Part shown: positions 21,993 to 34,122 of the stretch, piece by piece
How the letters are laid out: the number at the start of each line of letters is the position of its first letter
How positions within the stretch are numbered: the stretch's first letter is position 1
From: Wyeomyia smithii
Taxonomy: Eukaryota > Arthropoda > Insecta > Diptera > Culicidae
Assembly: GCF_029784165.1 (NCBI RefSeq)
Contig: NC_073695.1
Location: 234,719,844 to 234,783,843 of the forward strand
Reading direction: 5' to 3'
Length of the DNA stretch: 64,000 bases
The notes under the pieces: model-generated
Databases searched by the model: none
The model's input: only the letters and a program-made list of their open reading frames with translations
What the model was told of the DNA's origin: nothing
Program-made: the position numbers and the translations under genes

Positions 21993-24900
21993 CATTTCAA
22001 ATCTGCCAGGAATTTTATCCAAAAATGTGTGCCAGATTTTAGCCAGACTTTTGATTTTCGTTTTGCCAGATGTTATTTAAAGCTTAGTGGCAACGCTGGT
22101 TATAAGCAAAAATCCCTGTGAGTGCTGGGAATGAGAAACCATTGCACTGATTGACTTAAGAAAATCGAATGATGTAATTATCAAAATCAAACTTAATTAT
22201 ACCCTACCAGAAAGAATCGGAGAAAAACAATTTTCTTGTCCAATTCTTCATCCTGTCCTTTGTCTATTCCTATAAATTTTAATTAATTAGCTGTTTACTA
22301 GTAGTTTTCTCGCGGACACACGCTCGTTATTTACTTAATCTACGGTGTTACGGTGTTTACTTTGTAGGTTTTTTACCATGTTTTATTCTCAACGGAAATG
22401 GAGCGTCGAATTTCAAATCCGAATGCTTAAGCAAGAATACAGTAGCGTTTCCATGAAATATCTAAAAATTGCTGAGTGCATCGGAAGTGCTTATAAATCA
22501 TAAACGCGCGTGGCTACTATTTCAGAACCTGTCTGTGAGAACAGATTGTCTAAATTTATTCCTAATGCGAGAAAATAAGCTCGTGCATCAAGTGCATAGA
22601 AAAGGATATTATTGTCCATGGGAATGGAATGCAAAAAGTTTATGGGTATAAAATGTTTCCTATTCCCTGAAAGGCCTGTTCATCTCCTCCCACTTACGAG
22701 CCGTAAGTCATCTAAAAGAGATGACTAACGCCAGTCAGCTGCTGGTTTATAAAAATAATATATAATATATTTCAAATCGTTGTTCGTGATAATTTTCAAT
22801 GATAAAATAACAAAGTATACTGAACAACTTTAACCTTGAAAAATAACGCTTGGACGCCATCACCAGAGCTTAAAAATAGGACCGTAAATAATCACACTTC
22901 ACAATCTAAAAGTTAGAGTTCAGTGTCCTAAGTCTTGCATCGAAAATCGAGAATCACGAATGCAATCTCTTCATTCAATATTTACCATCTAAAGTCCAAT
23001 ATTCAGAAACTAGAATGCTGAGTTTAAAATACAGAATTTGAAAACCGGAATCCAAACTGAAAAATCCAAAACCCAAAAAACGTAAAGCATCGCTCAGAAA
23101 CCCGAATTTCGAATCCATAATGCAAAGCTTAGAATTAAAAATCCGATATAAAGAACCAATTAGATTTGAGGGATGGTATTCTGTTCTGTTGGAAGATTGT
23201 CGTTATTAGTCCAGAGTTCAAAATCCGGTCTTTAGAATTAAGACTACCGAATCTAAAATCCACAGTCCAGAATTTTCTGTAAGATCTGCGAAACTCAGCA
23301 TTAGTCTAATTAGCACAGCACAATTCCACAATTCAGTAAAAAATCTGTTAATTAGCTTGATTTTGTATCCGAAGCCGTTAAGTACTGCAAATTTCGAAAA
23401 ACAAGTGATAACGCTTCGAGCAAAGACTAGCGAATTTTCCGAGTTACACAAATTGCAGTTGGAAAATTTAAGCCCGTCTTCTATTTACGCACTCGGAATG
23501 CAGATGACATCAATTAGACTGCGGTCAGTTTGGCCGAGATGCGTATCCCCGAGAAATGGAACCGCATTCGGATGGAAATGCTCGCTCGCACGCTAGTACC
23601 AGTTTATTTATAGCTTCACGGTCGAACTGGCCAGTGACCAGGGATGAACCCCTCCGGGGAGCTTTAGGCTTCGCCTTGACATCCACGGATAGAACAACGT
23701 AAAACTATGCAAATTCAACCTTCCCAGCAGAACCGGTATGCGGAGCACATAAATCAAACTGCAAATATTGCAATTTGCTCAGTCGATCATGATGACGGGT
23801 AGGAAAAATATCGACATGGTGGCAGCAGTGCACCTGAACTGAAACCGGTGACTGTGTCAATTCGTCGTTTTAATCCCGCTGCGAGAAACAGGCACCAACT
23901 ATGCTATGATCTAGCGAACAACGCGGCTCACGTCATACCTCTATGAGCACATTGGATTTTGGCGCAATGCCAAGCACCAATTAGCAAGTCAAAGCAGTTG
24001 AGATTGATTCAAAGTTCAAAAGGGGTCACGACCTGCTTTCGGACAGTTGGAATGAGATGTAATGTATGAAATGTACCCCGGACAATTACTTCAAACTGCT
24101 TTTTTGTTTCGAAAATTTTTTGATGCACTCCAAAGATATCAACGGAAGAATACCATCTTAAGTTTTATAAGAAACATAACCAAAAAGTATCAATACCAAG
24201 TTGTCGCACCAGAGCTGTATAAGATGTCGCTTTGTTTCAAACTATAGTAGGTCGCTCAACAAAGAAACAACTTGCAGACTCTTGAAGCTAAGCCATTTTC
24301 ACAGTCTCAACAAATGGGGAAAAACATTTATTCTCTAACGACGAAAACAGCACAGAGCTTGCCTTTTCCAAACCAAGATTCCAAGATTATTGTTCTAGGG
24401 TTTTTAGGGGAAATTCAATCCACTAGCCGAGTATCAGCTGAAGATGACACGAAATAAAGCGATGGAATTTCAAATAGTTTGTGTTGCTCGCTCGCATTTT
24501 ACACGCTTCATAACTGCCGTTGTTTTTCGCTTTAATATTGTCACTACCGAAGTCCGCTATTATATTCGACCAAACAAGTGAACAGATGGGGAAAAACTTC
24601 ATCAATGTTCATACATTTTGCTTGTTCAGCCGTTGAACAAACAGACAAAGCTGACCTACGTCATCGACCGGCAGCACCGGGCGCAGGAGCACAGCATTCA
24701 GATTGTAATAATTATTGCCCACAACAAATGGTCAAACTTTCCGGCCCCTCCAGGCAAAAAGGTTACTCTAGTTTCGCTTTCGTGAAGCATTCGGAATAAA
24801 TACTAGCAGCGGGTAACTGCAGACGACTGTGAAATGTTAGTAGTTAGTAGGACGGCCCGTTGAATTAAAGTTCGAAAGATCATTTCTTTAAGTCAAGAAA

Positions 24901-26614
24901 TCGAATGCTGAGAGGGCAAACAGCAAATCAATAATTCTAAGCCAAAAGTTCAAGTATTCAAATTCCCAGAAGTTCAAAAGTTCCTGTCAGGATAGACAGA
25001 ATGCTACAGCAGTTGTCAGTCTACGAGCAAACAATTAACAACATTCAAATTCTGCATTCCGCATTAGAATGTGTATATCAGAGAAACCGGCTAAATTGTT
25101 GCCGAAACCAGAAATAGCCATTCCACCAAATCTCGCACAAAATCAGCACCGTCGGAGGAAATCGGCCAAAGTGTGGCAAAAAGTTGGCAGCTGTCAGAAC
25201 ACCAACCAACCGATCTATTCCTGTCGATTGATTGCGGCACACAACCCGTTCGGTGCATTCCCGGCTAATTAGAGGAATTTGCGTCAAACTTGGTAAATTA
25301 GTTAACTTTTTGTGTCCTGCGGGGTCCAGAGCGTAGTTGGCACCTCGAAAGCTATTGTCGGTGACTGGGGGGCAGCGAGAGAAACTTTCGCGGGATGAAG
25401 AAACGAAATCAGACGTGTCTCATCCTGGACGAACTTGGAAAGTTTTAGACGTGCCTAATTATTCTCTTTAACAGCGCGAGGGAATAGTTTTTACCATTTT
25501 CAGCATCGTTACATTTAATGAGATCATTCTTCGTTATACATTCGGGTGAATGCGGTCCAACACAGCTACGCCGTTGTTCTACATTCGATATGGATGCGGT
25601 GTATCCTGCCGGCGGTGCCCTGACCGCTGCTCAACTTACAGTAATTTAGTTGATTCCTTGCGTCGTTCGCCTCAACCCCGCTCCGGTTTACGTGAAATAT
25701 CTACTAGCAGCGGGCAGCACAGCCAATAGAGAAGCAATAAAAATTCTCTTAATTTATTTTATCGCCTTTCCATCTTCACACCTAGAGCGATTTCTAGCAC
25801 TTGCTCCTTTGTGCTTCCCCTTCGGGGCAAAGCGTTTTGAAGTATAGTGTGGAATCTGGATCCGATAGCTCCCTCTTTCCTAATTAAGAATCTTTTCAGG
25901 TCAGCAGCTCAGACAGTCCGTGAAACCGGGCAGCGCACTGGCTACATGTCGGGAGAGGTCAATAAAAGGAAAATTTGTATATCCGACCCGATGTGTTACG
26001 GGTGCAGGAAACCTGGAAGGAAGATCGATTTAAAAAGTTAGTTCGTTAGAGCGACGATGGTGGCAATAACCGTTGCTCGTTAGGACCGGAAAACACGGAA
26101 AAACTACTACAGAAGGTGCTTTTTTTCTTGCTGTTGCATTGGGTAAGATTGTATCATATTGGTTCCAAGCTGCTGAAAATTTAAAAAATAAAATCATTTA
26201 TACCTGACATATAGTGGCGTTGTGTTTCGGCGGCAAAGAGAAATATGTGGGGATTAAATTTTAAAATGTTTCCTATTCACGACATCTGTATTATGTTGTG
26301 CTCTTTGATCTGAGGAATTTCTCATGATGATGGAGACGCATGATAATGTACTTATGAGGTGCAAGGTGATTCTATTCTAAATATTCATTAAAAATGTAGA
26401 TTGCCTAAAATAAACTGTAGCTGTATTATGTTTTTGTTTACAATTCGTAGACCCCGTTTTAAATTCCACAATTCACAGAATTTGGTTAAAAACCATTTTG
26501 TTAATTGATAAAACGCTTGAAAAAATATATTTTTTTCGCAGTTCGGATTATTAGGAATTGAAGATATAGTGAATTGTTGTGTATATTGTGAAGAAGGAAA
26601 ATTAATTATCCAGA
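21993..26614. other. Mostly unique non-coding DNA
   Basis: 4.6 kb with few repeats. TTTGCCAGAT/GCCAGATTT words at 21890-22100, followed by CAACGCTG at 22090, hint at a small degraded MITE. At 22690-22740 GTCATCTAAAAGAGATGAC is a perfect short hairpin. Around 22900-23220 A-rich words such as AAAATCCAGAATT and CAGAAT recur irregularly. None of the open frames (for example 25069-25272, 25650-25847) shows a known domain. Confidence 0.4.
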
Positions 26615-27695
26615 TTGGTAAAGTTTGCCACCCTCTAGACCCCTCCCAGCTTTCGTGAGACGCAAATATGTCTGTGTTTTTTTCAAATTTTTCAAACAGT
26701 TTGAGCAAACACTGGGAATTTTCATATGTATCAATTGATCCATGCATCAAATCATGTCAGGTGGATGAAATATGTTATGTAAGAGTGAATTTTGGAGTTT
26801 CCAAATTATTACAGTACAAATTCAGAAAACTACATATTTTTATAAAATATCAAACAACAAAACCGTTCTTCAAATTTTAGGATCTATATTTTTGCGGTAA
26901 GATCTCTGAATCCATACGCGATGAAAAATTTATTGTAGCATGCAAACATTTCGAGAAAAACCAATTTAAATTCACCAAAGTACGTATTTTCATGGAAACC
27001 TGATTTTCCCAGTCTCCCACGGTAGGTTTCAACTTAGCTCTTCAATTTTCAAGCTCTATATTTTCAGAGTGACGTCTCCTGAATCCAAAGATGGTGAAAG
27101 ATTTATTCTAGCATGCGCAGATTTGGAGAAAACCAAGTTTTCATAAGAACTCGTACTCTAGTGTATTCAAACTCGTTTTTCTCTAAATCTGTGCATGCTA
27201 GAATAAATCTTTCAGCATCTTTGGATTCAGAAGACGTTACTTTAGAAATATAGAACTTGAAAATTGAAGAGCAAAGTTGCAACCTACTGTGGGAGACTGA
27301 GAAAATCAGGTTTCCGTAAAAATACGTACTTTAGTGAATATAAACTCGTTTTTCTCAAAATATTTGCATGCTAAAATAATTATTTCATCACATATTGATT
27401 CGGGAGACCTTACTTCCAAAATGTAGAGCTCAAAATTTGAAGAACGTTTTTCTTATTTGAATTCTTATGAAAATTCGTAGTTCTGTAATTTTGTACTGAA
27501 ATAATTTAGAAACTCCAAAATTCACTCTTGCATACCATATTTCATCCACCAGACATGATTTGATACATGGAGCAATTGATACGTATGAAAATTTCCAGTG
27601 TTTGCTCAATTTGTTTGAAAAATTAGAAAAAAACACAGACATATTTGCGTCTCACGAAGACGGGGAGGGGTCTAGAGGGGTGGCATCTTTACCAA
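26615..27695. mobile_element. Fold-back palindrome FB2 (~1.08 kb)
   Basis: The left arm (26615 to about 27150) and right arm (about 27165 to 27695) are inverse copies over nearly their full length. TTGGTAAAG at 26615 pairs with CTTTACCAA at 27687, GACGCAAATATGTCTGTGTT near 26659 pairs with 27633, and GCATGCGCAGATTTGGAGAA near 27112 pairs with 27178. Mirror-image open frames at 26388-26750 (minus) and 27560-27892 (plus) are products of this symmetry, not genes. Each arm holds two related ~170-bp sub-repeats. There is almost no spacer at the centre. Confidence 0.8.
26880..27130 (+). repeat. ~170-bp sub-repeats in the FB2 left arm
   Basis: CTATATTTTTGCGGTAAGAT at 26884 with CTGAATCCATACGCGATGAA is repeated as CTATATTTTCAGAGTGACG at 27055 with CTGAATCCAAAGATGGTGAA, each followed by a TTTATT.TAGCATGC block. 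The spacing is about 170 bp. The same pair is mirrored in the right arm. Confidence 0.6.
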
Positions 27696-27804
27696 AACTT
27701 AGAACAACTATTCCCCTTGAAGAAAAATCCAAGTTTTCCCAAATCGGCCGTTCCAGTGTTGAGAACGAGCATTTTCAAAAAACAAGTTCCGTCCCGGGTC
27801 TTTA

Positions 27805-29970
27805 TGGGTTAAAAGGTACGAAGGCCTCCTACACGGCCTTACGGTTGATACCGATGATATCGATGTCGTCCGCAAAGCCAAGAAGCATGTGAGATTTCGT
27901 GAAGATCGTATCGTTTCTTTCTACCTTTGCTCTTCGTACTGCACCCTCAAGAGCGATGTTAAACAGTAAGTTGGAGAGCGCATCCCCCTGCTTCAGTCCA
28001 TCCAACGTTACGTTACGCGGCTGATGTCTCGCCAGCTATCCGCACGCACGATTTTGATTCCTCCAGTGTCATACGACTCAGCTTAATTAGTTTCGTAGGG
28101 AAACCATGTTCCAGCATGATCTGCCACAGCTCGTTTCTTTTCACTGAGTCGTATGCCGCCCTGAAGTCCACAAACAGATGGTGAGTCGGTAAGTTGTACT
28201 CCCGGAACTTATCGAGGATCTGTCGCAATCCGTCATGGAACGCCCTTGTCGAAAACCAGCCTGGTATTCGCCAACAAAGGATTCCGTTAGCGGTCTCAAT
28301 CTGAAGTACAGGATATGCGGAGTTGAGCAACGTTATCCCTTGATAGTTGCCACAATCCAATCGATGGCCCTTCTTATAGATAGGGCATATGAGGCCTTCC
28401 AACCAGTCGTTCGGCATTTGTTCATCTGCCCAGATCCTTAGTATTCTCTGGTGGATCGCATTGTACAGCCGCTCGCTTCCCGCTTTTAGAAGTTCTGCCG
28501 GGATACCGTCCTTCCCAGCGGCCTTAACATTTTTCAGCACACTAATCGCCTTTTTCACCTCCTCCTGTGTTGGTGGCTCCACAGCTTGTTCGTCACTCAT
28601 AATCGTCATCCTGTTCCTGCTCTGCTCATCCGGCTCCTCACCGTTTAATAGCGCCTGAAAAAGCTTCTTCCACCTGGCTGCAACCGTCGGTTTATCAGTA
28701 AGCAGGTTGCCGTCCTTGTCATTACACATGACCGGCACCGGGAAATTTCTGCTTCTGACTCTGTTGACAGTTCTATAGAATCTCCGCATGTCGTTTCGAG
28801 CATAGCTGTCCTCTGCGCTGGCGAGCACCTGCTCCTCGTACTCGCGCTTCTTCCGACGGTGGTTTCTATTTTAGGCAGCTCTTGCCACCCTGTACCTCTC
28901 TCTGTTCTGACGCGTTGCCGCAGTGAGCATGCGGCTCCTGGCACGGTTCTTCTCATCTGTCGCTCTCCGGCAATCTGCATCGAACCAGCCATTAGGCTGT
29001 CTTCCACGCGTCGTACCTAGCACCTCTCTCCAGTCGTTTCGATGGCGCCGTGAATACTGCTCCACAGCCCATTTATGTCTTCCACTCCTTCCTCCTGCTG
29101 TTCCGTTGATCCAGCTCTCGTATCCTGCTGCCACGCCATCGGCTTTCAACCGCTGAATGTTGAAACGCGTCGTCCTCTCTGTGCGAGATTTCAGCACGTT
29201 CGACAACCGTGCGCGGATCTTACAAACGACGAGATAATGGTCAGAGTCAATGTTTGGTCCCCAAAAAGACCTAACATCAGTAACATCCGAAAAGTGCCGA
29301 CCGTCAATCAGTACGTGATCGATCTGGGAGCAGGCTTCTCCATTTGGATGCCTCCAGGTGTGTTTCCGAATATTCAAACGTGGAAAATAGGAGCTACATA
29401 TGGCCATTCCTCTGGCCGCGGGATAGTTTATCAGCCTCAGGCCGCTTTTAATTGGTTGACGAGTGGAGGCTATGACTTCCAATGACCGGACGGAAGTATT
29501 CCTCTCTCCCAACCTGTGCGTTTGCGTCTCCGATGACGACTTTTACGTCGTGTTTTGGGCACTCGTCATAGGTTCGCTCAAGCTTGTCTTTGACTTCATC
29601 GGATTTGTCGTTTGTCGGTGCGTAGGTGTTGATTAAACTGTATTTGAAGAATTTGCCCTTCATCCTCAACACGCATATACGGTCATCTACGGGCCTCCAC
29701 CGGATGACTCTTGTTTTCTGATTTTCCAGCACTACGAAACCGACGCCCCGTTCCACTGCTTTGCCGCCACTGTAGTAGATGTGGTACTTGAAAGAAGTGC
29801 GTGCAATAGGGTCTACTGCACGGAATTTCCTTTATCCGGAATTTGGCCACTGATCGCTGCGATTTCGACTCCCTGCCGCTGTAGTTCTCGAGCAAGCAAG
29901 CCAGCCCGCGTCGGTTCATTGAGAGATCGGACGTTCCAAGTACCCAATTTTCAATCGTTTACCTTAATCT
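27805..29970 (-). pseudogene. RTE-like endonuclease/reverse transcriptase pseudogene
   Basis: Endonuclease: a GTWNVRSLNEPTRAG-like start near 29950 in one frame, then INTYAPTNDKSD and VVIGDANAQVGRE (29756-29500), then in another frame QIDHVLIDG and SDHYLVVCKIRARL (29330-29210). RT: KAAGKDGIPAELLKAG near 28540, GNYQGITLLNSAY near 28330, HHLFVDFRAAYDSVKRNELW near 28150 with a catalytic Asp, QGDALSNLLFNIALEG near 27970 and FADDIDIIG near 27860. Lesions seen: frameshifts near 29470, in 28230-28330 and near 28010, an in-frame TAA at 28871-28873, and a TAG near 27835. The product would have nicked target DNA and reverse transcribed the element RNA. Confidence 0.82.
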
Positions 29971-30275
29971 TTTTCCGTGTTCGTAGCCTAGGTCGTTGCC
30001 GATTGATCCGTTCCGTATTTCTAAATTCGTTGTTCGTGGTTGATGAAAGGTTTCGGTATGCTACCTTACCAGGGTCGAGATACCTACATCCTGCTGCTGG
30101 GGCTGCCATCTTAGGTGTAGCTGGCGAGGATACAGCATTCCATAATTCAGCCGCCCGCTCCGGGTCAGACGCTGTTGTACGCCGCCCCTATGGGGATACA
30201 ACCGCGTACGACCCCCTTCCCAGTCAGCATATGACCATAGTTTTCACCGGGGGTTGGTTACCCGATCTCCGCTAA
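27805..30275 (-). mobile_element. RTE-clade non-LTR retrotransposon, 3'-truncated
   Basis: Minus-strand sequence carries, in order, a GC-rich 5' region (about 30275-29960), an AP-type endonuclease and a reverse transcriptase that stops soon after the catalytic FADDIDIIG motif (27845-27875). The rest of RT and the 3' end are missing. LINE copies normally lose the 5' end, so 3' loss implies a later deletion or rearrangement; the FB2 palindrome lies 110 bp away. The RTE assignment rests on the GTWNVRSLN-like start and the KAAGKDGIPAELLK and GFADDIDIIG motifs. Confidence 0.8.
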
Positions 30276-31619
30276 GGTTACTCATATTCCGGTCGGCACC
30301 ACGTGGAGGTTAGGAGGTTAGGAGTTGCTGGACAGAGGTGAATGGCCACATTAGGGTCTCAAGTTACACGTGTCCAGCCCTTTGCCAACGCGCACCCTAC
30401 GATTTGGATATTGCTACATGTGATCTTTAATGCGGGATCACTAACGCCTGCATGCCCAGCTGTACCCTGAAGGAGAGGGTTGTGTGTAGCAACGTGGCCT
30501 GGTAGAACGAAATGCTCAATAACCTTCACCGTGAGACTAGGCGCTTGTTCAACAGGGCTTAAAGCATATCTAACTGGGATGAATACAGAGCGTCACTCAA
30601 CAAGTACAACGCTAAGATACGCAAGGCTAAAAGAATTTGTAGGATCAAATTCTGCGAGGGCATTCGAACGATACCCGAACCACACGACTCCAGAAAGCGA
30701 TGTCCAATGGCAGGAAAACAAAGAGAAGAGTACTCTCACCGTCACGCCTAGAGAATCGCTGCAGGTTCTTATGAACACGCACTTCCCCGGGTTTCAGGTG
30801 GACCGAACAACCAACGTCGGAGCAACAGAGTCTGAGAACACGGCGTACAACATTCAACGACTCAATTCCGCTCTTTCGAAGGTTGTTCACGGAAGCTTTA
30901 ATCAATTGGGCATTGACCTCCATTAAACCTATGAAGTCTCCAGTATCAAAATGCCCGAACTACGATTCTCCCTGGACTATATCACAGATAGCTGTCCAGA
31001 TAGGAAAGTCAAGGTGATTTTTACACCGAAGGTAGAAAGAAAAGACAAAAGACTACCTAAGACCTCCATATCCATAAATCTCACATCTACACTCTTGAAG
31101 TTGATAGAGAAAATCGCAGCAAGCTATATTCGCCATAGGTTCTTCAAGAACTCGCTTGTACATAAAGATCAACACGCTTACCACCCTGGTAAATCGACGA
31201 AAACTGCTCTTTAAGATTAATAATGGCATACTGACTCTTATCGAAAACTCGCTGAAGTATGCGCCTCTCTTGATATTGAAGGCGCTTTTGATAATACTTT
31301 CTGTGCTTCGATCAATACAGCTTTCCTGGAGAGAAGAGTTGATAACACTACAATGAGCTGGTTTCATAATATGCTATCGAGCAGAGAAATCACACTACAT
31401 TGGGAGATGCATCAATCACCGTTCCAGCGACGAAGAGCTGTCCATAAGGGAAATCCCTCTTCCCCCTGCATTCGTCACTGGTGGTTAATGTACTATTAAG
31501 CAAGCTAACCTAGCTTAGCTATGAGATTGTTGGTTGTGCCGATGATGTAGCCCTCATAATTCGCAGAAATTGTGACGCAATAATGTTGAACCGCCTTTCG
31601 ACTGCACTAGATTGTAACT

Positions 31620-32600
31620 CCTCTTTTGCTACTCCCGCTACTCAGTCGCAAGAAACTCTACGAGCCCTCAGGGCCGGCTCGTCCATAAGGAGAGGTCAGT
31701 TTTACGAGAGGAGAAGAAAATAACCTGTTTTAGTTTTCTGGTTTATTTGGCACGATAAATTCCCTAACAGTTTCCTAATGTCCCTACTCTATGTGACTTT
31801 ATAAATTGACTTACGTGTTACGTGTGTGTGTATGGTCGTGTCTGGGCCCGCCGTTTGCCGCTGTCACGCTGCTGCCTGCCGCCTTGAAGTTGCCGTCGTC
31901 GCCGAGCCGTGGCTGTCGCCGCTGCTAACTCGGATACACCTGCTCCCGTACTTCCTGGTAATATACCAGATCCACTCGGGTACTGACGGGTTCGGCCTGA
32001 CGATGACAATAGCCGCTCCACCGGTTGCTACGACACCTGCTCTCGAACCTCCCGAGATCTGTCCCGATTCGCTTGTGTGCTGCCGGGTGCGGTCCGATAG
32101 TGAAACTAGCCGCTCTGTCGGTTGGTTAACTCCGCTGCCTGGCTCCTGATCACTCCAATTCGAGGTTAACGGACCCACTAGGCCGGAAGGTATGAACTTC
32201 AGATCGTTAACCGCTCGCTACGAAGTTCGTTCCCTACTGCCTCGAGAATATTGTTGACCGCGATGAACCGCTACTAAGTTATCTCGCGAATACGAGCCAG
32301 GTTGGTATAATCAGCTCTGTGATGTCCAAAAACGTGTTCAGTGGTCAAAAGCGCGGGTTTAATATGCGCGTCCGACTAACTTGATGGTCCAATACCTTCT
32401 CCCTATGTAGCTAATATAAGCTGGATATTCTAACGTATATTTTATTATTAATTTTTATATTTGACTTTTATATTGGTGTTTATGATATTTTTATATATGT
32501 GTTAATTTTATCCCCTGGCTAGCTATTTAAGTGATTTTCAACCCATCAGACTTGTTTACTAATTTAGTATTGAGACCGGCTATGAAAATAGCAAAAGGTC
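31620..32600. mobile_element. Unidentified insert splitting the LOA RT domain
   Basis: About 1 kb separates the ADD box of the LOA RT from its downstream NINPAKT block. Its 31840-32320 part is markedly GC-rich compared with everything nearby and carries an imperfect direct repeat of ~95 bp: CACCTGCTCCCGTACTTCC near 31938 and CACCTGCTCTCGAACCTCC near 32027, each followed by CGGGTnCGG and CCGCTC..CCGGTT-like words. The right part (32420-32580) is AT-rich. No terminal repeats, tail or duplication could be fixed. GC-rich ~95-bp monomers could be promoter repeats of a retrotransposon 5' end; that is speculative. Confidence 0.45.
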
Positions 32601-33419
32601 ACAAGATATTACCCTGAGTTGGTGCACTCAAGAGGGGCTGAACATAAATCCCGCTAAAACAGTTATTGTACCCTTCATCAAATGGAAAAAACAATCTGTC
32701 TCTTGGGTGTTTAATGAGCTTATGTAAGAAAGTTAAATACCAGGATATAATACCTGGATATTATATTATTGGATATTTCTGGACAATAAGCTGAATTGGA
32801 CGAACCAAATCGGCTACGCAATCTGAGAAGCACATTATTTGGCAAAACCTGGGGAATTGGTTCTCTACACAACCATTGCGCGGCCTGGAATTTCCAATGT
32901 CGTCCTCGTGAGGTGGCCAAAGGTAAATGAAGTGACAGCCCAAGCAAAGATTATTAAAGTTCAAAGACTGGCTTGTCTCTTCGTTACCAGTACGATGCAT
33001 ACCACACCAACGGCAGGTTTGGTAGCCGTGCTCTGCTTACTCCCTCTACATTTTTATGCGAAGAAAGAGGCAGTGCTTGGTGCGCAAAGGCTTAAAATAA
33101 AACAATCTTCGAAGACGATCAGGTTGATCGCATTTTAAGGGAGTTTAAACTCACACCATTAGTGACCAAAGTATCTCGACGTTCCAAATAATGTGATTGA
33201 AATCAATTGCCATATGTGGAGCAGAGATGGTCCTGCGGTTCCATCAAGCATCATCTGCTTTTAAACATATGGTTTACGGGCTCGATGCACTATTCCAATG
33301 GGTATATGGCCCACAGCTTTTCAGGCAGAAGTGTACGCTATACTCGTCTGCTCCAACAAAACTTAAACGTAACAGACACGCGAAATCTTTTCGAACAGCT
33401 AAGCTGCACTGTTGGCATT

Positions 33420-34122
33420 CATGCTTGTCCTTTCTCCTCAGAAAATCTCTAGAATGCAAGAGACCATCTTGCACTGCGAAAACAACTGCTCTCACACTAA
33501 AGAGCAAATCAACGCACATGCTAGAAGAAAACGACGGCTAATTTTTATCTGGTGAGCGAGTATTGTGCCGTCTCAAATAAATGTTGTGTAAAAAAAAATC
33601 TGGTGATCTCTCTCTTGCGAGACAATCAACTATGGTGTACTTTCTCACACGTATGGACATTACTCACAATAATTACACAGCAGAGTTATCTGCGGTGTAT
33701 TTCACAGTTTGTTTCTTGAGCATGGCAGAAGAGGAAAAGAGAATGGGAGAAAAAAATAGACTGCGTTGCTCGTGCCGGTCGGGTTTACTTATGTCGAATT
33801 TGTTTTCGCGGTGTAGCTACACGAGGACTACACTTTTGCCCGGTAGGTAGGTAGGTTTTTTTCACTTTCCGGACTACTAGCCAGTGAACACTGTGGTGTA
33901 CTTCTGCGTATTCTCTGTAGAGTGATTTACCCCTCTTGTTTCTATCAGATGTGGGGTGAGCTGGAAGTGTGTTTGTCTCTCTGTAAGTGATTGGGACACT
34001 TTGAAGTGCAGAGAAAAGCAGTGTGGTGAAAGCACAGCTACACGCAGGCACATACTAAAAGGGAAGTGCGTGGTGAATTTTTTCTCCTCTCTTTCCACAT
34101 ACTGAAGAGAATGACAAGCATG
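33420..34122. mobile_element. Non-autonomous inverted-repeat element W, copy 2
   Basis: A 703-bp copy of the element at 3299-3982, with the same CATGCTTGTC start and GACAAGCATG end and closely similar interior throughout. It splits the RNase H domain of the LOA pseudogene. No matching 8-bp flanks are seen, and about 5-6 codons of RNase H around the second catalytic Asp are missing at the junction, so flanking sequence was lost at or after insertion. An interior ~35-bp stretch near 33545-33590 (ATAAATG then a run of As) is absent from copy 1. Confidence 0.75.

Noticed and set aside
26388..27892. Pair of similar ~110-120-codon proteins on opposite strands
   Set aside because: Their similarity arises from the inverted repeat of FB2; no known domain and no conservation of codon structure.
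28235..29485. Plus-strand open frames opposite the RTE pseudogene
   Set aside because: Shadows of the minus-strand endonuclease/RT sequence.
31690..32580. LTR retrotransposon or solo LTR in the LOA insert
   Set aside because: No TG...CA ends, primer-binding site or flanking duplication could be found.
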